Notes: generated from the letters alone by a model not told the origin. Shown: positions 25,560 through 35,131, counted from the stretch's first letter. The stretch: 64,000 nt of DNA from JAVVWB01 sp036652335 (GCA_036652335.1 JAVVWB010000001.1:1-64000), one strand, 5' to 3'. Translations and numbers: made by a program.

Positions 25560-26558
25560 TTATTTGCCGAGTTTTTCTTTAAATTCTTTCATTAGAGGTT
25601 TGGTCATTCCTCTTTTGCCTAGTGTTTCCCATGTTGTGGAACAGGCTTTTTTGATTGGAGCAAGCTGTTCAGGTGTGTATCTGTAGACTTTTATGCCTTT
25701 CTTTTCCATTAGTTTCATGTATTTTTCGTCTTCTTGTTTTGCGTTGTCTATTGATTTGATTGTGTATTTTTTAGCTATTGCTTGTAGTGTTTTCTGGTCT
25801 TCTTTTGATATTTTTTTCCATGTTTTTTCACTGACGAGTATTGCTTGGTATTCCATTGAGTAGTTTGTGTGGTACCAGTATTTTATTACGTCTCCGAGTA
25901 TTGTGTATGCTGCTGCTACTGCGTATCCGTCTACTGCGTCACATACACCTGTCTGCATTGATTGGTAGACGTCTGAGTATGGGATTGTTATCGGACGAAG
26001 TCCCATTGCTTTTGCTCCAAGTGTGTATACTGCCATGTTCGGGACTCTTACGAGTACTCCTTTGTCAACTTTTGGGTTGAGGGGCTGTTTGAGTGGTTTT
26101 GTTGAGCCTATTCCTATCATTCCTTCTATGTATGATCCGATAAGTCGCACGCCAAGTGCGCTTGTGAATTCGTTGAGTTTGGTCGGCATCCACGCGCCAG
26201 GTGTGAAGATTTTTTTCGCATCATCGTAGCCTGAGAGGTAGCCGTTTATGTAGACCATTTCTAGTCTGGGGTCAAATTCACTTGCGATGGACATCATTGA
26301 CATGTCTATTGTGCCTCTGATGAGTTCTTGCATTACAAGTGAGTAGTTGCCAAGTTGGTTTGCAGGGTATACTTTTACTTTTATTCTGCCTTTGGTTGTG
26401 GCTTCTATTTCTTTTGCCATCATGTTCATTGTTTTTGTTGCCATGTTGTCTGGAGGGGATTGTCCGGCAAATTTGAGTGTTACCGGTGCTGCCGTCGCAG
26501 GTGTGACGGTAAGTGCTGTTATGAATGTTATGAGTAGGAATAATGTCGATTTTTTCAT
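25560..26558 (-). CDS. dctP: TRAP transporter substrate-binding protein
   Basis: The 332-residue periplasmic protein starts with a signal peptide (MKKSTLFLLITFITALTVTPATA). The DctP fold follows: LKFAGQSPPDNMATKTMNMMAKEIEATTKGRIKVKVYPANQLG, VRVPNMAVYTLGAKAMGLRPITIPYSDVYQSMQTGVCDAVDG and the final hinge helices. The conserved Arg in VRVPN, which binds a substrate carboxylate, is present. GAGGAG precedes ATG 26558, and a good promoter lies upstream. It is first in the operon. Confidence 0.95.
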   Translation of the reverse strand: MKKSTLFLLITFITALTVTPATAAPVTLKFAGQSPPDNMATKTMNMMAKEIEATTKGRIKVKVYPANQLGNYSLVMQELIRGTIDMSMMSIASEFDPRLEMVYINGYLSGYDDAKKIFTPGAWMPTKLNEFTSALGVRLIGSYIEGMIGIGSTKPLKQPLNPKVDKGVLVRVPNMAVYTLGAKAMGLRPITIPYSDVYQSMQTGVCDAVDGYAVAAAYTILGDVIKYWYHTNYSMEYQAILVSEKTWKKISKEDQKTLQAIAKKYTIKSIDNAKQEDEKYMKLMEKKGIKVYRYTPEQLAPIKKACSTTWETLGKRGMTKPLMKEFKEKLGK

Positions 26559-26623
26559 GTTGTTTTTTCTCCTCGTTAAAAGTTTCTTTTTTATTTTACT
26601 TTTTTGTTAGTTTCATAGGCTAA

Positions 26624-26652
26624 AAATTACAACAATGAGCTGTTTTTGTCAA
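26624..26652 (-). promoter_or_regulatory. Putative promoter of the TRAP operon
   Basis: Read leftwards: a perfect TTGACA (26652-26647), a 17-base spacer and TAATTT (26629-26624). The start would be about 60 bases before the dctP ATG. Confidence 0.65.
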
Positions 26653-27005
26653 TAATTTTTTGTAGATAAAAAACAGAAAAAGTCGCTCTATTACTATAAG
26701 TATCAATTTTTTGTTATTATTGTGTTTTTGTGTTTTTTGTAAACATTATTTTTTGTTTCATATGTGGTTTTTGTTGTCTGTGTCTTGTTTTTTTCTGTTT
26801 TTTTGTTTTTTAGAGGGTTTTTTTATGATGCAGGAATTTCTTTTGCTGGTGTGTGTTTGTAGTTTTTTTTATTTTTTTATATTTTTTCTTTTTTGTTTTT
26901 TTTATAACTCTTTTTTCCTTTTTTTGGTCAATAAATTGTTCAAAATCTACAAATAAATATCACATTTTAATAGTATAATTAGGAGTATTTCAGTACGAAA
27001 GTTAG
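26653..27005. other. Spacer between the TRAP operon and the DUF2993-like gene
   Basis: About 350 bases of T-rich, low-complexity sequence. A TATAAT at 26974-26979 could serve the rightward gene but lacks a convincing upstream box. The open frame at 26711-26956 is almost all F, L, C and V and is not credible as a gene. Confidence 0.55.
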
Positions 27006-27722
27006 GTGAGTTTTTTGAAAAATACGAAAATAACGATTTCATTGCTTGTGATTGTTTTGACGTTAGCTTACAGTGCTATTCCCCTTTTCGCTTCTTCAAA
27101 GGAAAAAGAGTATGCTGAGAAGTTAGGGCAGACGTTGAACGCAATTTTCACCCCTGATGATATAAAGGTGACTATTAACGGTAAGTATGCGTGGATTGAG
27201 ACTGTTGGTGCAAAGATTGACCATATTAGAATAGAAAAAATCATTTTTAAAGCAAAGTTGAAGGATGAGTTGGATAAGCTCCTTCAAGATAAGCCCGAAG
27301 ATGCTATCGAGTTTGCAGAGGGCGAGTTGATTCTCTTAGAAAAAGATGTCAATAATTATTTCATTAAGGAAGATGTCAAGGATTTTAAGGATCTTTCTTT
27401 CGATTTTACTAAGGACGGCTTTAAGGGAAAGGGCGCTTATATGGGCGATTTCACTTTGGGGTTAAAGGTGAATATCGGAACAACTGGAAATTTAGCTCTC
27501 GAAAAAGACGGGATTTATTTTAGAAATACCGATTTGTATATAGTAAATGTAAAGCAACCTAGAGAGATTTCTTCTCTTATTATTAACAAAATAAATCCTT
27601 TGCTGAATTTTAAAGATATTCCGTTTCCCGTGAAGTTTAAGGAGTTAAAGATGACGGAGGAAGCAATTATCCTTACTTCGTTTCCTCAAAAAATAGTAAA
27701 CGGCGCAACTTGGCAGAAGTAA
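27006..27722 (+). CDS. Exported DUF2993 (LmeA-like) protein
   Basis: The 238-residue product starts with a signal or anchor (about 8-30) and continues with alternating strands: VTINGKYAWIETVGAKIDHIRIEKI, ITE-like acidic segments, DGFKGKGAYMGDFTLGLKVNI and a final PFPVKFKELKMTEEAIILTS. The pattern matches DUF2993 proteins, which include a phospholipid-binding mannosyltransferase-associated protein in actinobacteria. The start is uncertain: GTG 27006 and TTG 27015 are both possible, the second having AGGTGAG just upstream. It is the last gene before the origin region. Confidence 0.65.
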   Translation: MSFLKNTKITISLLVIVLTLAYSAIPLFASSKEKEYAEKLGQTLNAIFTPDDIKVTINGKYAWIETVGAKIDHIRIEKIIFKAKLKDELDKLLQDKPEDAIEFAEGELILLEKDVNNYFIKEDVKDFKDLSFDFTKDGFKGKGAYMGDFTLGLKVNIGTTGNLALEKDGIYFRNTDLYIVNVKQPREISSLIINKINPLLNFKDIPFPVKFKELKMTEEAIILTSFPQKIVNGATWQK

Positions 27723-27769
27723 TTGAATTTTTAAAATAGAAAAGTAGAAAAATAGAAAAATAGAAAAAT

Positions 27770-27810
27770 AGAAAAAAATGTGGGGATTGTTTTTCCCTAC
27801 ATTTTTTTTG
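27770..27810 (+). terminator. Terminator between the DUF2993 gene and the origin
   Basis: AAATGTGGGGA pairs with the TTCCCTACATTT arm with one bulge, followed by eight T. It would shield the origin region from rightward read-through. Confidence 0.75.
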
Positions 27811-27884
27811 TGCTTATATTTTTTTTGCTTATTTAATTTTTGTTTTTTCTTAATTTTGCAAATTTTTAGAAATTGTGTGTATAT

Positions 27885-28185
27885 TTACCCACAATTTTTA
27901 TCCACATTGTGTGGATAAGTTTTTGACTTTTGGTACATTTTTGCTATCCTCTTACTTGTGAATGAACTTCACAAGTTGATGAATATACATATATATTTTA
28001 AAAGTATCTATTGAGGATACAAAAAATACACATAATCACATTTATACACAAAACTTATTCACAGTTAGTTTATCTGTTTGGTTAATAAAAGTTAAAATAA
28101 ATTATATTTTAACCAATTTTGCAAACTCGCATTATAAGGACTTTTACACATATCCACACGGTTTTGTGTATAATTTTGTGGACAT
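27885..28185. other. oriC: Replication origin, part upstream of dnaA (DnaA box cluster and AT-rich region)
   Basis: Two perfect DnaA boxes face each other three bases apart: TTATCCACA at 27898-27906 and its complement at 27910-27918. Eight-of-nine matches lie at 27885-27893, 28042-28050, 28055-28063, 28150-28158 and 28165-28173. A strongly AT-rich stretch at 28083-28120 could be the unwinding element. A hairpin with 9-base arms (27954-27962 with 27968-27976) lies between. Location next to dnaA supports oriC. Confidence 0.82.
27923..27950 (+). promoter_or_regulatory. Putative promoter in the origin region
   Basis: TTGACT (27923-27928), a 16-base spacer and TATCCT (27945-27950) lie just after the inverted DnaA box pair. 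A second TATAAT at 28169-28174 overlaps a DnaA box match, which would suit self-repression by DnaA; its upstream box is weak. Confidence 0.45.
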
Positions 28186-28284
28186 GTGTGTGGTTTTGTG
28201 GATTTCTTTTTTCTCGGTTTTCATATAGAATATAAGTTCTTGGTAATGGCAGAAGTTTTTTTAGAAAATTTTGAGGTGAATGAT

Positions 28285-29628
28285 ATGTCAAACGAGCTTG
28301 ATATTATATGGGGTGAATTCTCCAAAATGTGCGTGGAGAAAATTAATCCTACAGATAACGCAATTAAAACTTACTTGGACACTTGTCTTCCTGTGTCTTT
28401 GGAAGAAGGTATGCTCGTATTGGACGTGCCTACACCTTTTGCAAGAGAGCAAATAAAAACAAGATTTTTGACAAAAATGAAAGAGGCCTTTATAGAAACG
28501 GGCTTCGGTTCTGATATATCTATAGTTGTAAGTGACGAAGTCAAAAGTGACAATGGTGCACAAACACGTGCAGAAGAAGCAGCTCTTCCAAAAAGGCCAC
28601 TTATAAACAATAAAAATGGTTTGAATCCTAATTATGTATTCTCTTCATTTGTTGTAGGTAAATCAAATAGATTGCCTCACGCAGCTTGTCTTGCTGTCGC
28701 AGAATCTCCTGGCATAGCCTACAATCCTCTCTTTATTTGGGGTAAAGTCGGGCTTGGGAAAACTCACCTAATGCACGCAATTGGACACCATATAGAAAAA
28801 GCAAATCCCGAAACAAAAGTCCTTTACGTAAGTGCAGAGACATTTACAAATGACTTAATTAAAGCAATTCGTGAAAATTCTAATGTATCTTTTAGGTCAA
28901 GATACAGAGATCTTGACGTACTAATGATTGACGACGTTCAATTTATAGCCGGAAAAGAGCAAACACAGGAAGAATTTTTCCACACTTTTAATGCACTACA
29001 CAATGCAAAAAAACAGGTAATAATCAGTTCAGACCGTCCGCCTAAGGATATTCAAGGTGTAGAGGAACGACTGGTGTCTCGGTTTGAATGGGGGCTTGTA
29101 ACAGACGTTCAACCACCAGATCTTGAGACAAGAATTGCAATTCTACAGAAAAAATCAGAAATCAAAAATTACAACATTCCAGAAGAAATAATAATGTTCA
29201 TTGCTCAAAATATTCCTAGTAATATAAGGGAACTAGAGGGAACATTAAATAGAGTTGTTGCATGTTCTGAGTTTAGTAAAGAACCTATGACAATGGAAAA
29301 TGTATCTCTTTGGTTAAAAGATATGATAAGAAGTGAGAGAAGTGGCCCAGTAAACGTAACACTTATACAGCAACTTGTTTCTGAAACATTTGCTGTCACA
29401 ATAGAAGATCTTTTATCTAAAAACAGATCAGCTGAGCTTGCCCTTGCAAGACAAGTTGCAATGTACCTTGCACGCAACAAAACAAATGAAAGTTTACAAC
29501 AAATAGGTTTTGCTTTTAACAAAAAAGACCACACTACTGTAATCCACGCTTGTAAGAAAATAGAAGAACTTCTCAAAACAAATATAAGAGTGAGAACATA
29601 TGTGGAAAACATTGTAAGTAAACTGTAG
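28285..29628 (+). CDS. dnaA: Chromosomal replication initiator DnaA
   Basis: The 447-residue product opens the origin. Domain I is about residues 1-80, then a short linker. The AAA+ domain has Walker A GKVGLGKTH at about 153-161, Walker B LMIDDVQFI and sensor GLVTDVQPPDLETRIAIL. The C-terminal helix-turn-helix is signed by NKKDHTTVIHACKKI. The start is ATG 28285 with GAGGTG at good spacing; an upstream ATG (28246) lacks one. The base composition is balanced here compared with the strongly skewed genes on both sides. Confidence 0.97.
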   Translation: MSNELDIIWGEFSKMCVEKINPTDNAIKTYLDTCLPVSLEEGMLVLDVPTPFAREQIKTRFLTKMKEAFIETGFGSDISIVVSDEVKSDNGAQTRAEEAALPKRPLINNKNGLNPNYVFSSFVVGKSNRLPHAACLAVAESPGIAYNPLFIWGKVGLGKTHLMHAIGHHIEKANPETKVLYVSAETFTNDLIKAIRENSNVSFRSRYRDLDVLMIDDVQFIAGKEQTQEEFFHTFNALHNAKKQVIISSDRPPKDIQGVEERLVSRFEWGLVTDVQPPDLETRIAILQKKSEIKNYNIPEEIIMFIAQNIPSNIRELEGTLNRVVACSEFSKEPMTMENVSLWLKDMIRSERSGPVNVTLIQQLVSETFAVTIEDLLSKNRSAELALARQVAMYLARNKTNESLQQIGFAFNKKDHTTVIHACKKIEELLKTNIRVRTYVENIVSKL

Positions 29629-29644
29629 ATAATATAAAATATTC

Positions 29645-29754
29645 TGTGGATTAGCTGTGATAAAAAATGTGTATAATAAAATTATAAACAAAAAAGATTT
29701 TGAAAATGTGGATAATGTGGATAACTTTAGTGTTTTAAAATTTTTTTATCCACA
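29645..29754. other. Replication origin, part downstream of dnaA (second DnaA box cluster)
   Basis: Two perfect boxes in direct tandem without a gap (29707-29715 and 29716-29724) and a perfect inverted box (29746-29754) lie in the 242-base gap between dnaA and dnaN. Eight-of-nine matches lie at 29645-29653 and 29668-29676. With the upstream cluster this makes a bipartite origin, as known in Bacillus and Helicobacter. Confidence 0.82.
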
Positions 29755-29870
29755 TTGTTTTTCTAGTTTGGCAAAAAGGAAAAAGTCCTTTTCCACAAAT
29801 CCACAGCCTCTACTACTACGAACACTAATTTTTTAAATTATAAATATATAAGTAAACAGGAGGTTATTCC

Positions 29871-31010
29871 ATGAAGCTTACGATAAACAAAAAACTTTTT
29901 TTACAAAGTTGGAGCCTTGCAGAAAGAAGCACAGCAAGCTCAAGCTCAATGAACATACTCTCATCAGTCTACATTAAAGCAAACTTTGATGAAGTAACAC
30001 TACAGGCGACAGATATAAGAACCTCTATAATATGCAAAGCTTCGGGAGTAACAGTAATAGAACCTGGAGACGCAGTATTTCCTATAAAAATGGTAGGAGA
30101 CTTATTCAAAAAAGCACCAGGAGAAGAATTTAGCCTCACAATATCAGATGGCAAAGTGGAACTAAAATCAGGAAAAAGTAAATACAAATTCAGCACATAC
30201 CCTGTAAGAGAATTTCCAAAACTTCCGTCATCAGAAAACGCAAAAAACTTCTGCACAATAACAGCAAAAGACCTCTCTGCTGTACTAGAAGAGGGAACAC
30301 TAGCAGCAACAGCAGGAGAAGAATATCCACTATACCTATCCTCAACAAACTTCCAAATAACAAATGGAATACTCAACATAGTATCAACAGACACAAGAAG
30401 ACTTGCACTATCAGGAATGCCAGTAGAAAACTATGCAGAAGGTGTATTCTCACTTCTTCCAATGAAAGGAATCAAAGAAGTTCAAAGAATAATAAGCACA
30501 CTAACACCGGAAGCAGAAATACACATACTCTATGACGATTCACAATACTACTTCAAAATGGAAAACATAGAATTTTCCGTAAGAAGAGTAGAATCTAAAT
30601 TTCCACCATATGAAAAAATAATACCAACATCACACAAAACAACAGTAATAATAGACAGAGGCCTACTAATATCTGCACTAGAACGAGTAGATGTAATAGT
30701 AAGAGACTTCAACAGAATGGTAGTACTCGAAATAAAAGAAGGAGAAAGCCTCATAATGAGAGGAAAAGCTCCTGACTTTGGAGTAGCCAGAGAAGAAATA
30801 AACGCAGAAACACAAGGAGAAGAAATAACCCTAGCAATAAACTCAAAATTCTTCATGGACTCACTCAAAGTCCTCAGAGATCCATATGTAAGACTTGCAT
30901 TTAACGGATTATCAGGACACATGGCAGTAAAAAAAGTAGAAACAGAAGGCTTTATATGTCTAATAGCCCCAATAAACATACCGGAAGAAGAACTAAAAGA
31001 AGAAAATTAA
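29871..31010 (+). CDS. dnaN: DNA polymerase III beta sliding clamp
   Basis: The 379-residue product forms the ring that tethers the replicase. Three repeated clamp domains are visible; marks include MKLTINKKLFLQSWSLAERST, STDTRRLALSGMPVEN and, at the C terminus, GHMAVKKVETEGFICLIAPI. AGGAGG precedes ATG 29871. From here rightwards the coding strand becomes strongly A- and C-rich in third positions. Confidence 0.96.
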   Translation: MKLTINKKLFLQSWSLAERSTASSSSMNILSSVYIKANFDEVTLQATDIRTSIICKASGVTVIEPGDAVFPIKMVGDLFKKAPGEEFSLTISDGKVELKSGKSKYKFSTYPVREFPKLPSSENAKNFCTITAKDLSAVLEEGTLAATAGEEYPLYLSSTNFQITNGILNIVSTDTRRLALSGMPVENYAEGVFSLLPMKGIKEVQRIISTLTPEAEIHILYDDSQYYFKMENIEFSVRRVESKFPPYEKIIPTSHKTTVIIDRGLLISALERVDVIVRDFNRMVVLEIKEGESLIMRGKAPDFGVAREEINAETQGEEITLAINSKFFMDSLKVLRDPYVRLAFNGLSGHMAVKKVETEGFICLIAPINIPEEELKEEN

Positions 31011-31054
31011 AAAAACACCAAAAATCCAAAAAGAAAAAGTAAGAAACAAAAAAA

Positions 31055-32116
31055 ATGGGATTTAAAAAAGTAAAATTTAACAACTTTAGAAACATAAAGC
31101 CTCGGGAGATAGAACTAGACCCGGGGCTAAACCTACTTGTAGGAATAAATGGATCTGGAAAAACAAACATACTCGAAGGAATAAACATAATATCAGGCTG
31201 GGGCCCATTTGAAAAATCAACAAAAAACACATCCCTCTCCACATGGGAAAGCGGATCAGAAGATGTCTGGCTTACAGGAATGATAGACAGTGAAAACAAA
31301 GAAATAATCAAAATAAAAATAGCAAACAGAATAATAATAAAATACGAAGAAAAATCAATAAGTGCAACAGACCTAAGATGGAAAATACCCGTACTCAGCT
31401 TCCTCTCAAACGACATATCAATACTAGAAGACTCAGCATCATACAGACGCAGACTAATAGACATGATGCTAGCACTACTCATTCCATCATACGCAACAAG
31501 ACTACACAACTACAGAAAATCAATAAAATACAAATCAATACTGCTAAAAAAAGGGCAAAAAACAGAAATAATAGACAAAGTAATATCCCCACTAGCAGAA
31601 TGGATATGGAAAATGCGAGAAGAGGGAGTATCCCTAATCTCTGACTGCATAAAAGAAATAAAAGAACTAGTACCGGAAGAAACAGAAATAACCCTCAAAA
31701 AGGGTGGAATAAACACAATAAACAAAACAGAAGAAAACTACCTATCACAAACAGCAATCAACAAAGAAAAAGAAAAAATTCTCAAAACACCAATAGTTGG
31801 ACCACACAGAGACGACATAATAATAAAAATAAAAAACAAAATGGCAGTAGAAGCACTAAGCAGAGGATACAGAAGAAGACTAGCAATAGCAATAATACTT
31901 GCCATATCAGACGGAGTAAAAAGAAAACTTGGAATAAACCCAGTGCTACTACTAGACGAAATAACAGCAGAACTTGACTCAGACGGAAGAGAACAACTAT
32001 ACCAAGCCCTACTCCAAAGAAAAACACAAGTAATAGCAGCAACAGCAGAACCAAACATAGAAAAATTTCCTGGCAAAATACATAGGGTATCAGAGGGAAG
32101 CGTGGAAAAAGAATGA
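31055..32116 (+). CDS. recF: Recombination mediator RecF
   Basis: The 353-residue SMC-like ATPase loads RecA at gaps. It shows FRNIKPREIELDPGLNLLVGINGSGKTNILEGI with the Walker A, SYRRRLIDMMLAL, the signature LSRGYRRRLAIAIIL and Walker B VLLLDEITAELD. No clear ribosome site precedes ATG 31055, 44 bases after dnaN. Its stop overlaps the mnmG start (ATGA). Confidence 0.93.
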   Translation: MGFKKVKFNNFRNIKPREIELDPGLNLLVGINGSGKTNILEGINIISGWGPFEKSTKNTSLSTWESGSEDVWLTGMIDSENKEIIKIKIANRIIIKYEEKSISATDLRWKIPVLSFLSNDISILEDSASYRRRLIDMMLALLIPSYATRLHNYRKSIKYKSILLKKGQKTEIIDKVISPLAEWIWKMREEGVSLISDCIKEIKELVPEETEITLKKGGINTINKTEENYLSQTAINKEKEKILKTPIVGPHRDDIIIKIKNKMAVEALSRGYRRRLAIAIILAISDGVKRKLGINPVLLLDEITAELDSDGREQLYQALLQRKTQVIAATAEPNIEKFPGKIHRVSEGSVEKE

Positions 32117-34029
32117 TACTAAATCAAGAATACGACGTAATAGTAATAGGCGGAGGACATGCAGGATGTGAAGCAGCACTAGCATCAGCAAGAATGGGTG
32201 CGAAAACACTAATACTCAACCTATACCTAGACAGCATAGCACTAATGCCCTGTAACCCATCAATAGGAGGGCCGGCAAAAGGTCACCTAGTCCGTGAAAT
32301 AGACGCACTTGGTGGAGAAATGGCAAAAGCGGCAGACCAAGCAACACACCACCTGCGTTGGCTCAACACATCAAAAGGTCCGGCAGTAAGGACACTAAGA
32401 GCCCAATGCAACCCAAGAAAATACAGTGACTGGTACAGAATGGCACTAATGAAATGCGCTAACCTAGACATATACCAAGCACAAGCAACAGAACTAAAAA
32501 TAGAAAATGGAACAATACAAGGGGTAAAAATAACCACAGGCCAAACAATAAACGCCAAAACAATAATAATGGCGACAGGCACATACCTAAACTCAAAAAT
32601 ACACATAGGACTCACATCACACAAATCAGGTCCACTAGGAATGGTAGCAGCCACCCAACTAGGAAGAAGCCTAAGAAAAACAGGACTCACAATAGGCAAA
32701 CTAAGGACAGACACCCCACCTAGAATACTAATAGACTCAGTAAACTGGGACATACTAGAAAAACAAGAAAGTATTAGCGAGGCACAGGGATTTTCTCACT
32801 TTGGAGAAAAGAAAATCCACACAGGAATAACATGTGGACTCACAAGAACAAACGAAAAAACACATGAAATAATAAGAAAATACTTCTCTGAATCTCCAAT
32901 AATACAAGGGACACTAGAAACAAGTGGACCAAGATACTGTCCATCAATAGACGACAAAGTAATAAAATTTCCTGAAAAAGAGACACACCCAATATTCCTA
33001 GAACCAATAAGCCTAGAAAGCAACGAAGTATACATGCAAAACTTCTCAACCTCAATGTGTATAGAAGCACAATATGAAACAATACAAACAATAAAAGGTT
33101 GTGAAAAAGCAAAAATAGTAAGACCGGGATACGCCATAGAATACGACTACGTAGACCCAACACAACTAGAACCATGGCTTGAAACAAAAGACATAAAAAA
33201 CCTCTACCTCGCAGGACAAATCAACGGAACATCAGGATACGAAGAAGCAGGAGCACAAGGACTACTTGCAGGAATAAACGCTGCACTAAAAATACAAAAC
33301 AAAACCCCACTAACCCTAGGAAGAGACGAATCATACCTAGGAGTCCTTGTAGACGACCTAGTAACAAAAGGAACAAAAGAACCATATAGAATGCTCACAA
33401 GTCGTTGTGAATACAGACTAATACTTCGTCATGACAACGCAGACACAAGACTTGCACCAAAAGGGCATGAAATAGGACTGCTCAGTGACGAAAAATATGA
33501 AATCCTCTGCAAAAAATGGCAAACCTTAGAAAAAGAAAAGAAAAAATTAACAGAAACAAAAATACCCCCAACAAAAGAAACAAACGAAATACTAAAAGAA
33601 GTAAAAAGCTCGCCCCTCGCAGAAGGAATGACAACAGCAGAAATACTAAAAAGACCAGAAATAACATGGGAAACCATACAAAAAATACAAAAAGCGCAAA
33701 AAACAACAAACGAAGAAATAGACAACGAACTAGGAGAAAGAATCTCAACAGAACTAAAATACCAAGGCTACATAGACAGACAAATGAAACAAGTAGAAAA
33801 ATTTCGCAGAATGGAAAAACTGAAATTCCCGGATGAATTCAACTTTGAAAAAGTAACAGGACTATCTGCTGAGGGCAAACAAAAACTCCAAAAAAGCCAA
33901 CCTAGAACACTAGGACAGGCATCGAGAATATCAGGAGTACCACCCACAGACATACAACTTCTCTGGGTAACAATAGAAAACAACCGCAGAGAAAAATCAG
34001 AAAAACCAGAAAAACCAGAAAACAAATAA
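32113..34029 (+). CDS. mnmG: tRNA U34 5-carboxymethylaminomethyl modification protein MnmG (GidA)
   Basis: The 638-residue FAD protein modifies wobble uridine together with MnmE. The FAD-binding N terminus reads YDVIVIGGGHAGCEAALASARMGAKTL, followed by CNPSIGGPAKGHLVREIDALGGEM and PRYCPSIDDKVIKF. The C-terminal segment includes SRCEYRLILRHDNADTRLA. The extreme C terminus is K/E/P-rich and longer than in most relatives. It overlaps recF by four bases. Confidence 0.97.
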   Translation: MILNQEYDVIVIGGGHAGCEAALASARMGAKTLILNLYLDSIALMPCNPSIGGPAKGHLVREIDALGGEMAKAADQATHHLRWLNTSKGPAVRTLRAQCNPRKYSDWYRMALMKCANLDIYQAQATELKIENGTIQGVKITTGQTINAKTIIMATGTYLNSKIHIGLTSHKSGPLGMVAATQLGRSLRKTGLTIGKLRTDTPPRILIDSVNWDILEKQESISEAQGFSHFGEKKIHTGITCGLTRTNEKTHEIIRKYFSESPIIQGTLETSGPRYCPSIDDKVIKFPEKETHPIFLEPISLESNEVYMQNFSTSMCIEAQYETIQTIKGCEKAKIVRPGYAIEYDYVDPTQLEPWLETKDIKNLYLAGQINGTSGYEEAGAQGLLAGINAALKIQNKTPLTLGRDESYLGVLVDDLVTKGTKEPYRMLTSRCEYRLILRHDNADTRLAPKGHEIGLLSDEKYEILCKKWQTLEKEKKKLTETKIPPTKETNEILKEVKSSPLAEGMTTAEILKRPEITWETIQKIQKAQKTTNEEIDNELGERISTELKYQGYIDRQMKQVEKFRRMEKLKFPDEFNFEKVTGLSAEGKQKLQKSQPRTLGQASRISGVPPTDIQLLWVTIENNRREKSEKPEKPENK

Positions 34030-34030
34030 A

Positions 34031-34519
34031 ATGGCAGAAAACAAAAAAATAAACGAATACATCGGGAAAAACACAAACGAACTACTAAAAAACTGCTTCA
34101 AACTCACAAACATAGACAAATACTGGGAAGAAATAGTAGGGCCACTAATATCAGAAAAAACACAAATATCAGAATGTGAAATCACAAAAGAAGGACAAAC
34201 AAAAATAACAATAAACGTCCAAGACAACACACTACTACAAGCAATAAAATTCAGAAAAGCGAAAATAACACAAGCACTACGAAAATACTTTAGAAAACAC
34301 GAACTAACAGTAGAAATAAAACAAGGCAAAATAGAAAGAAAAAGCACAGCAAAACCGCCACAGCCAGACTACAAAAGAAGAGCTCCTGTAATACTAGACA
34401 AAGAAAAAATAACAGAAGAAACAAAAGAATTTGCAAAACAAATACAAGACACAGAACTTGCAGAAACAATGGCAAAAATCAAACTCTCAATAGAAAAAAT
34501 AAACGCAAGAAACAAATAA
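34031..34519 (+). CDS. DUF721/DciA-like protein
   Basis: The 162-residue product has an N-terminal DUF721 domain: WEEIVGPLISEKTQISECEI, LLQAIKFRKAKITQALRKYF. A charged C-terminal tail follows. DciA is the ancestral loader of the replicative helicase, so its place one base after mnmG in the dnaA-dnaN-recF cluster fits a replication role. There is no separate ribosome site; translation is probably coupled. Confidence 0.8.
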   Translation: MAENKKINEYIGKNTNELLKNCFKLTNIDKYWEEIVGPLISEKTQISECEITKEGQTKITINVQDNTLLQAIKFRKAKITQALRKYFRKHELTVEIKQGKIERKSTAKPPQPDYKRRAPVILDKEKITEETKEFAKQIQDTELAETMAKIKLSIEKINARNK

Positions 34520-34540
34520 AACAAATAAATAAAAAAACAA

Positions 34541-34573
34541 CAAAAATCTCTGTACATACAGAGATTTTTGTTA
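34541..34573 (+). terminator. Terminator of the dnaN-recF-mnmG-dciA cluster
   Basis: ACAAAAATCTCTGTA pairs with its complement CAGAGATTTTTGT around a four-base loop, ending in T-rich sequence. Confidence 0.8.
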
Positions 34574-34676
34574 TATAAAGAAAAAAGACAAAATGGGCTA
34601 AAAGTGATAGAATGAAAAAGTAAACTAAAATAATTTCAAATTAAAAGATAGTACAAAAACAAAAGGGGGAAATTGA

Positions 34677-35069
34677 ATGAAACTATTTGAATATGTACAA
34701 AGCGGAGATTACAAAGGCGAAAAACACGTACCAGTAATAGAAGCACCAGAAACAGTAGAAGCAGGACAACTCTTTGAAATAAAAGCATCAGTAGGTAAAG
34801 AAATTGCCCACCCAAACAAACCGGAACACCACATAGTATGGATAAAACTATTCTACCTCCCAGAAGGATCAAAACTACTTATTGAACTAGGAAACTTTGA
34901 ATTCTCAGCACATGGAGCAGCAATGGACATAACAGCACAAGGCCCTGCAAAAGCTGAGCCAACAGCAACAATATTCACAAAAATAGAAAAACCAGGCACA
35001 ATATATGCACTTAGCTACTGTAACATACACGGACTCTGGGAAAGCTCAAAAGAAATAAAAATTAAATAA
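34677..35069 (+). CDS. Superoxide reductase (neelaredoxin type)
   Basis: The 130-residue product reduces superoxide to peroxide without making oxygen, a typical anaerobe defence. It is the one-iron form: EKHVPVIEAPE at the start, HPNKPEHHIVWI and the C-terminal YCNIHGLWES provide the four His and one Cys that bind the iron; the N-terminal rubredoxin-like centre of desulfoferrodoxin is absent. AGGGGGA precedes ATG 34677. Confidence 0.94.
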   Translation: MKLFEYVQSGDYKGEKHVPVIEAPETVEAGQLFEIKASVGKEIAHPNKPEHHIVWIKLFYLPEGSKLLIELGNFEFSAHGAAMDITAQGPAKAEPTATIFTKIEKPGTIYALSYCNIHGLWESSKEIKIK

Positions 35070-35096
35070 CACAAACAAAAAACAAACAAAACACAA

Positions 35097-35131
35097 AAAA
35101 GAGAGCCTGCAACAAGGCTCTCTTTTTTTTA
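35097..35131 (+). terminator. Terminator after the superoxide reductase gene
   Basis: AAGAGAGCC pairs perfectly with GGCTCTCTT around an eight-base loop, followed by eight T. Confidence 0.88.

Noticed and set aside
26711..26956. Rightward open frame of 81 codons
   Set aside because: Almost only F, L, C and V in a T-rich spacer, with no ribosome site; a by-product of composition.
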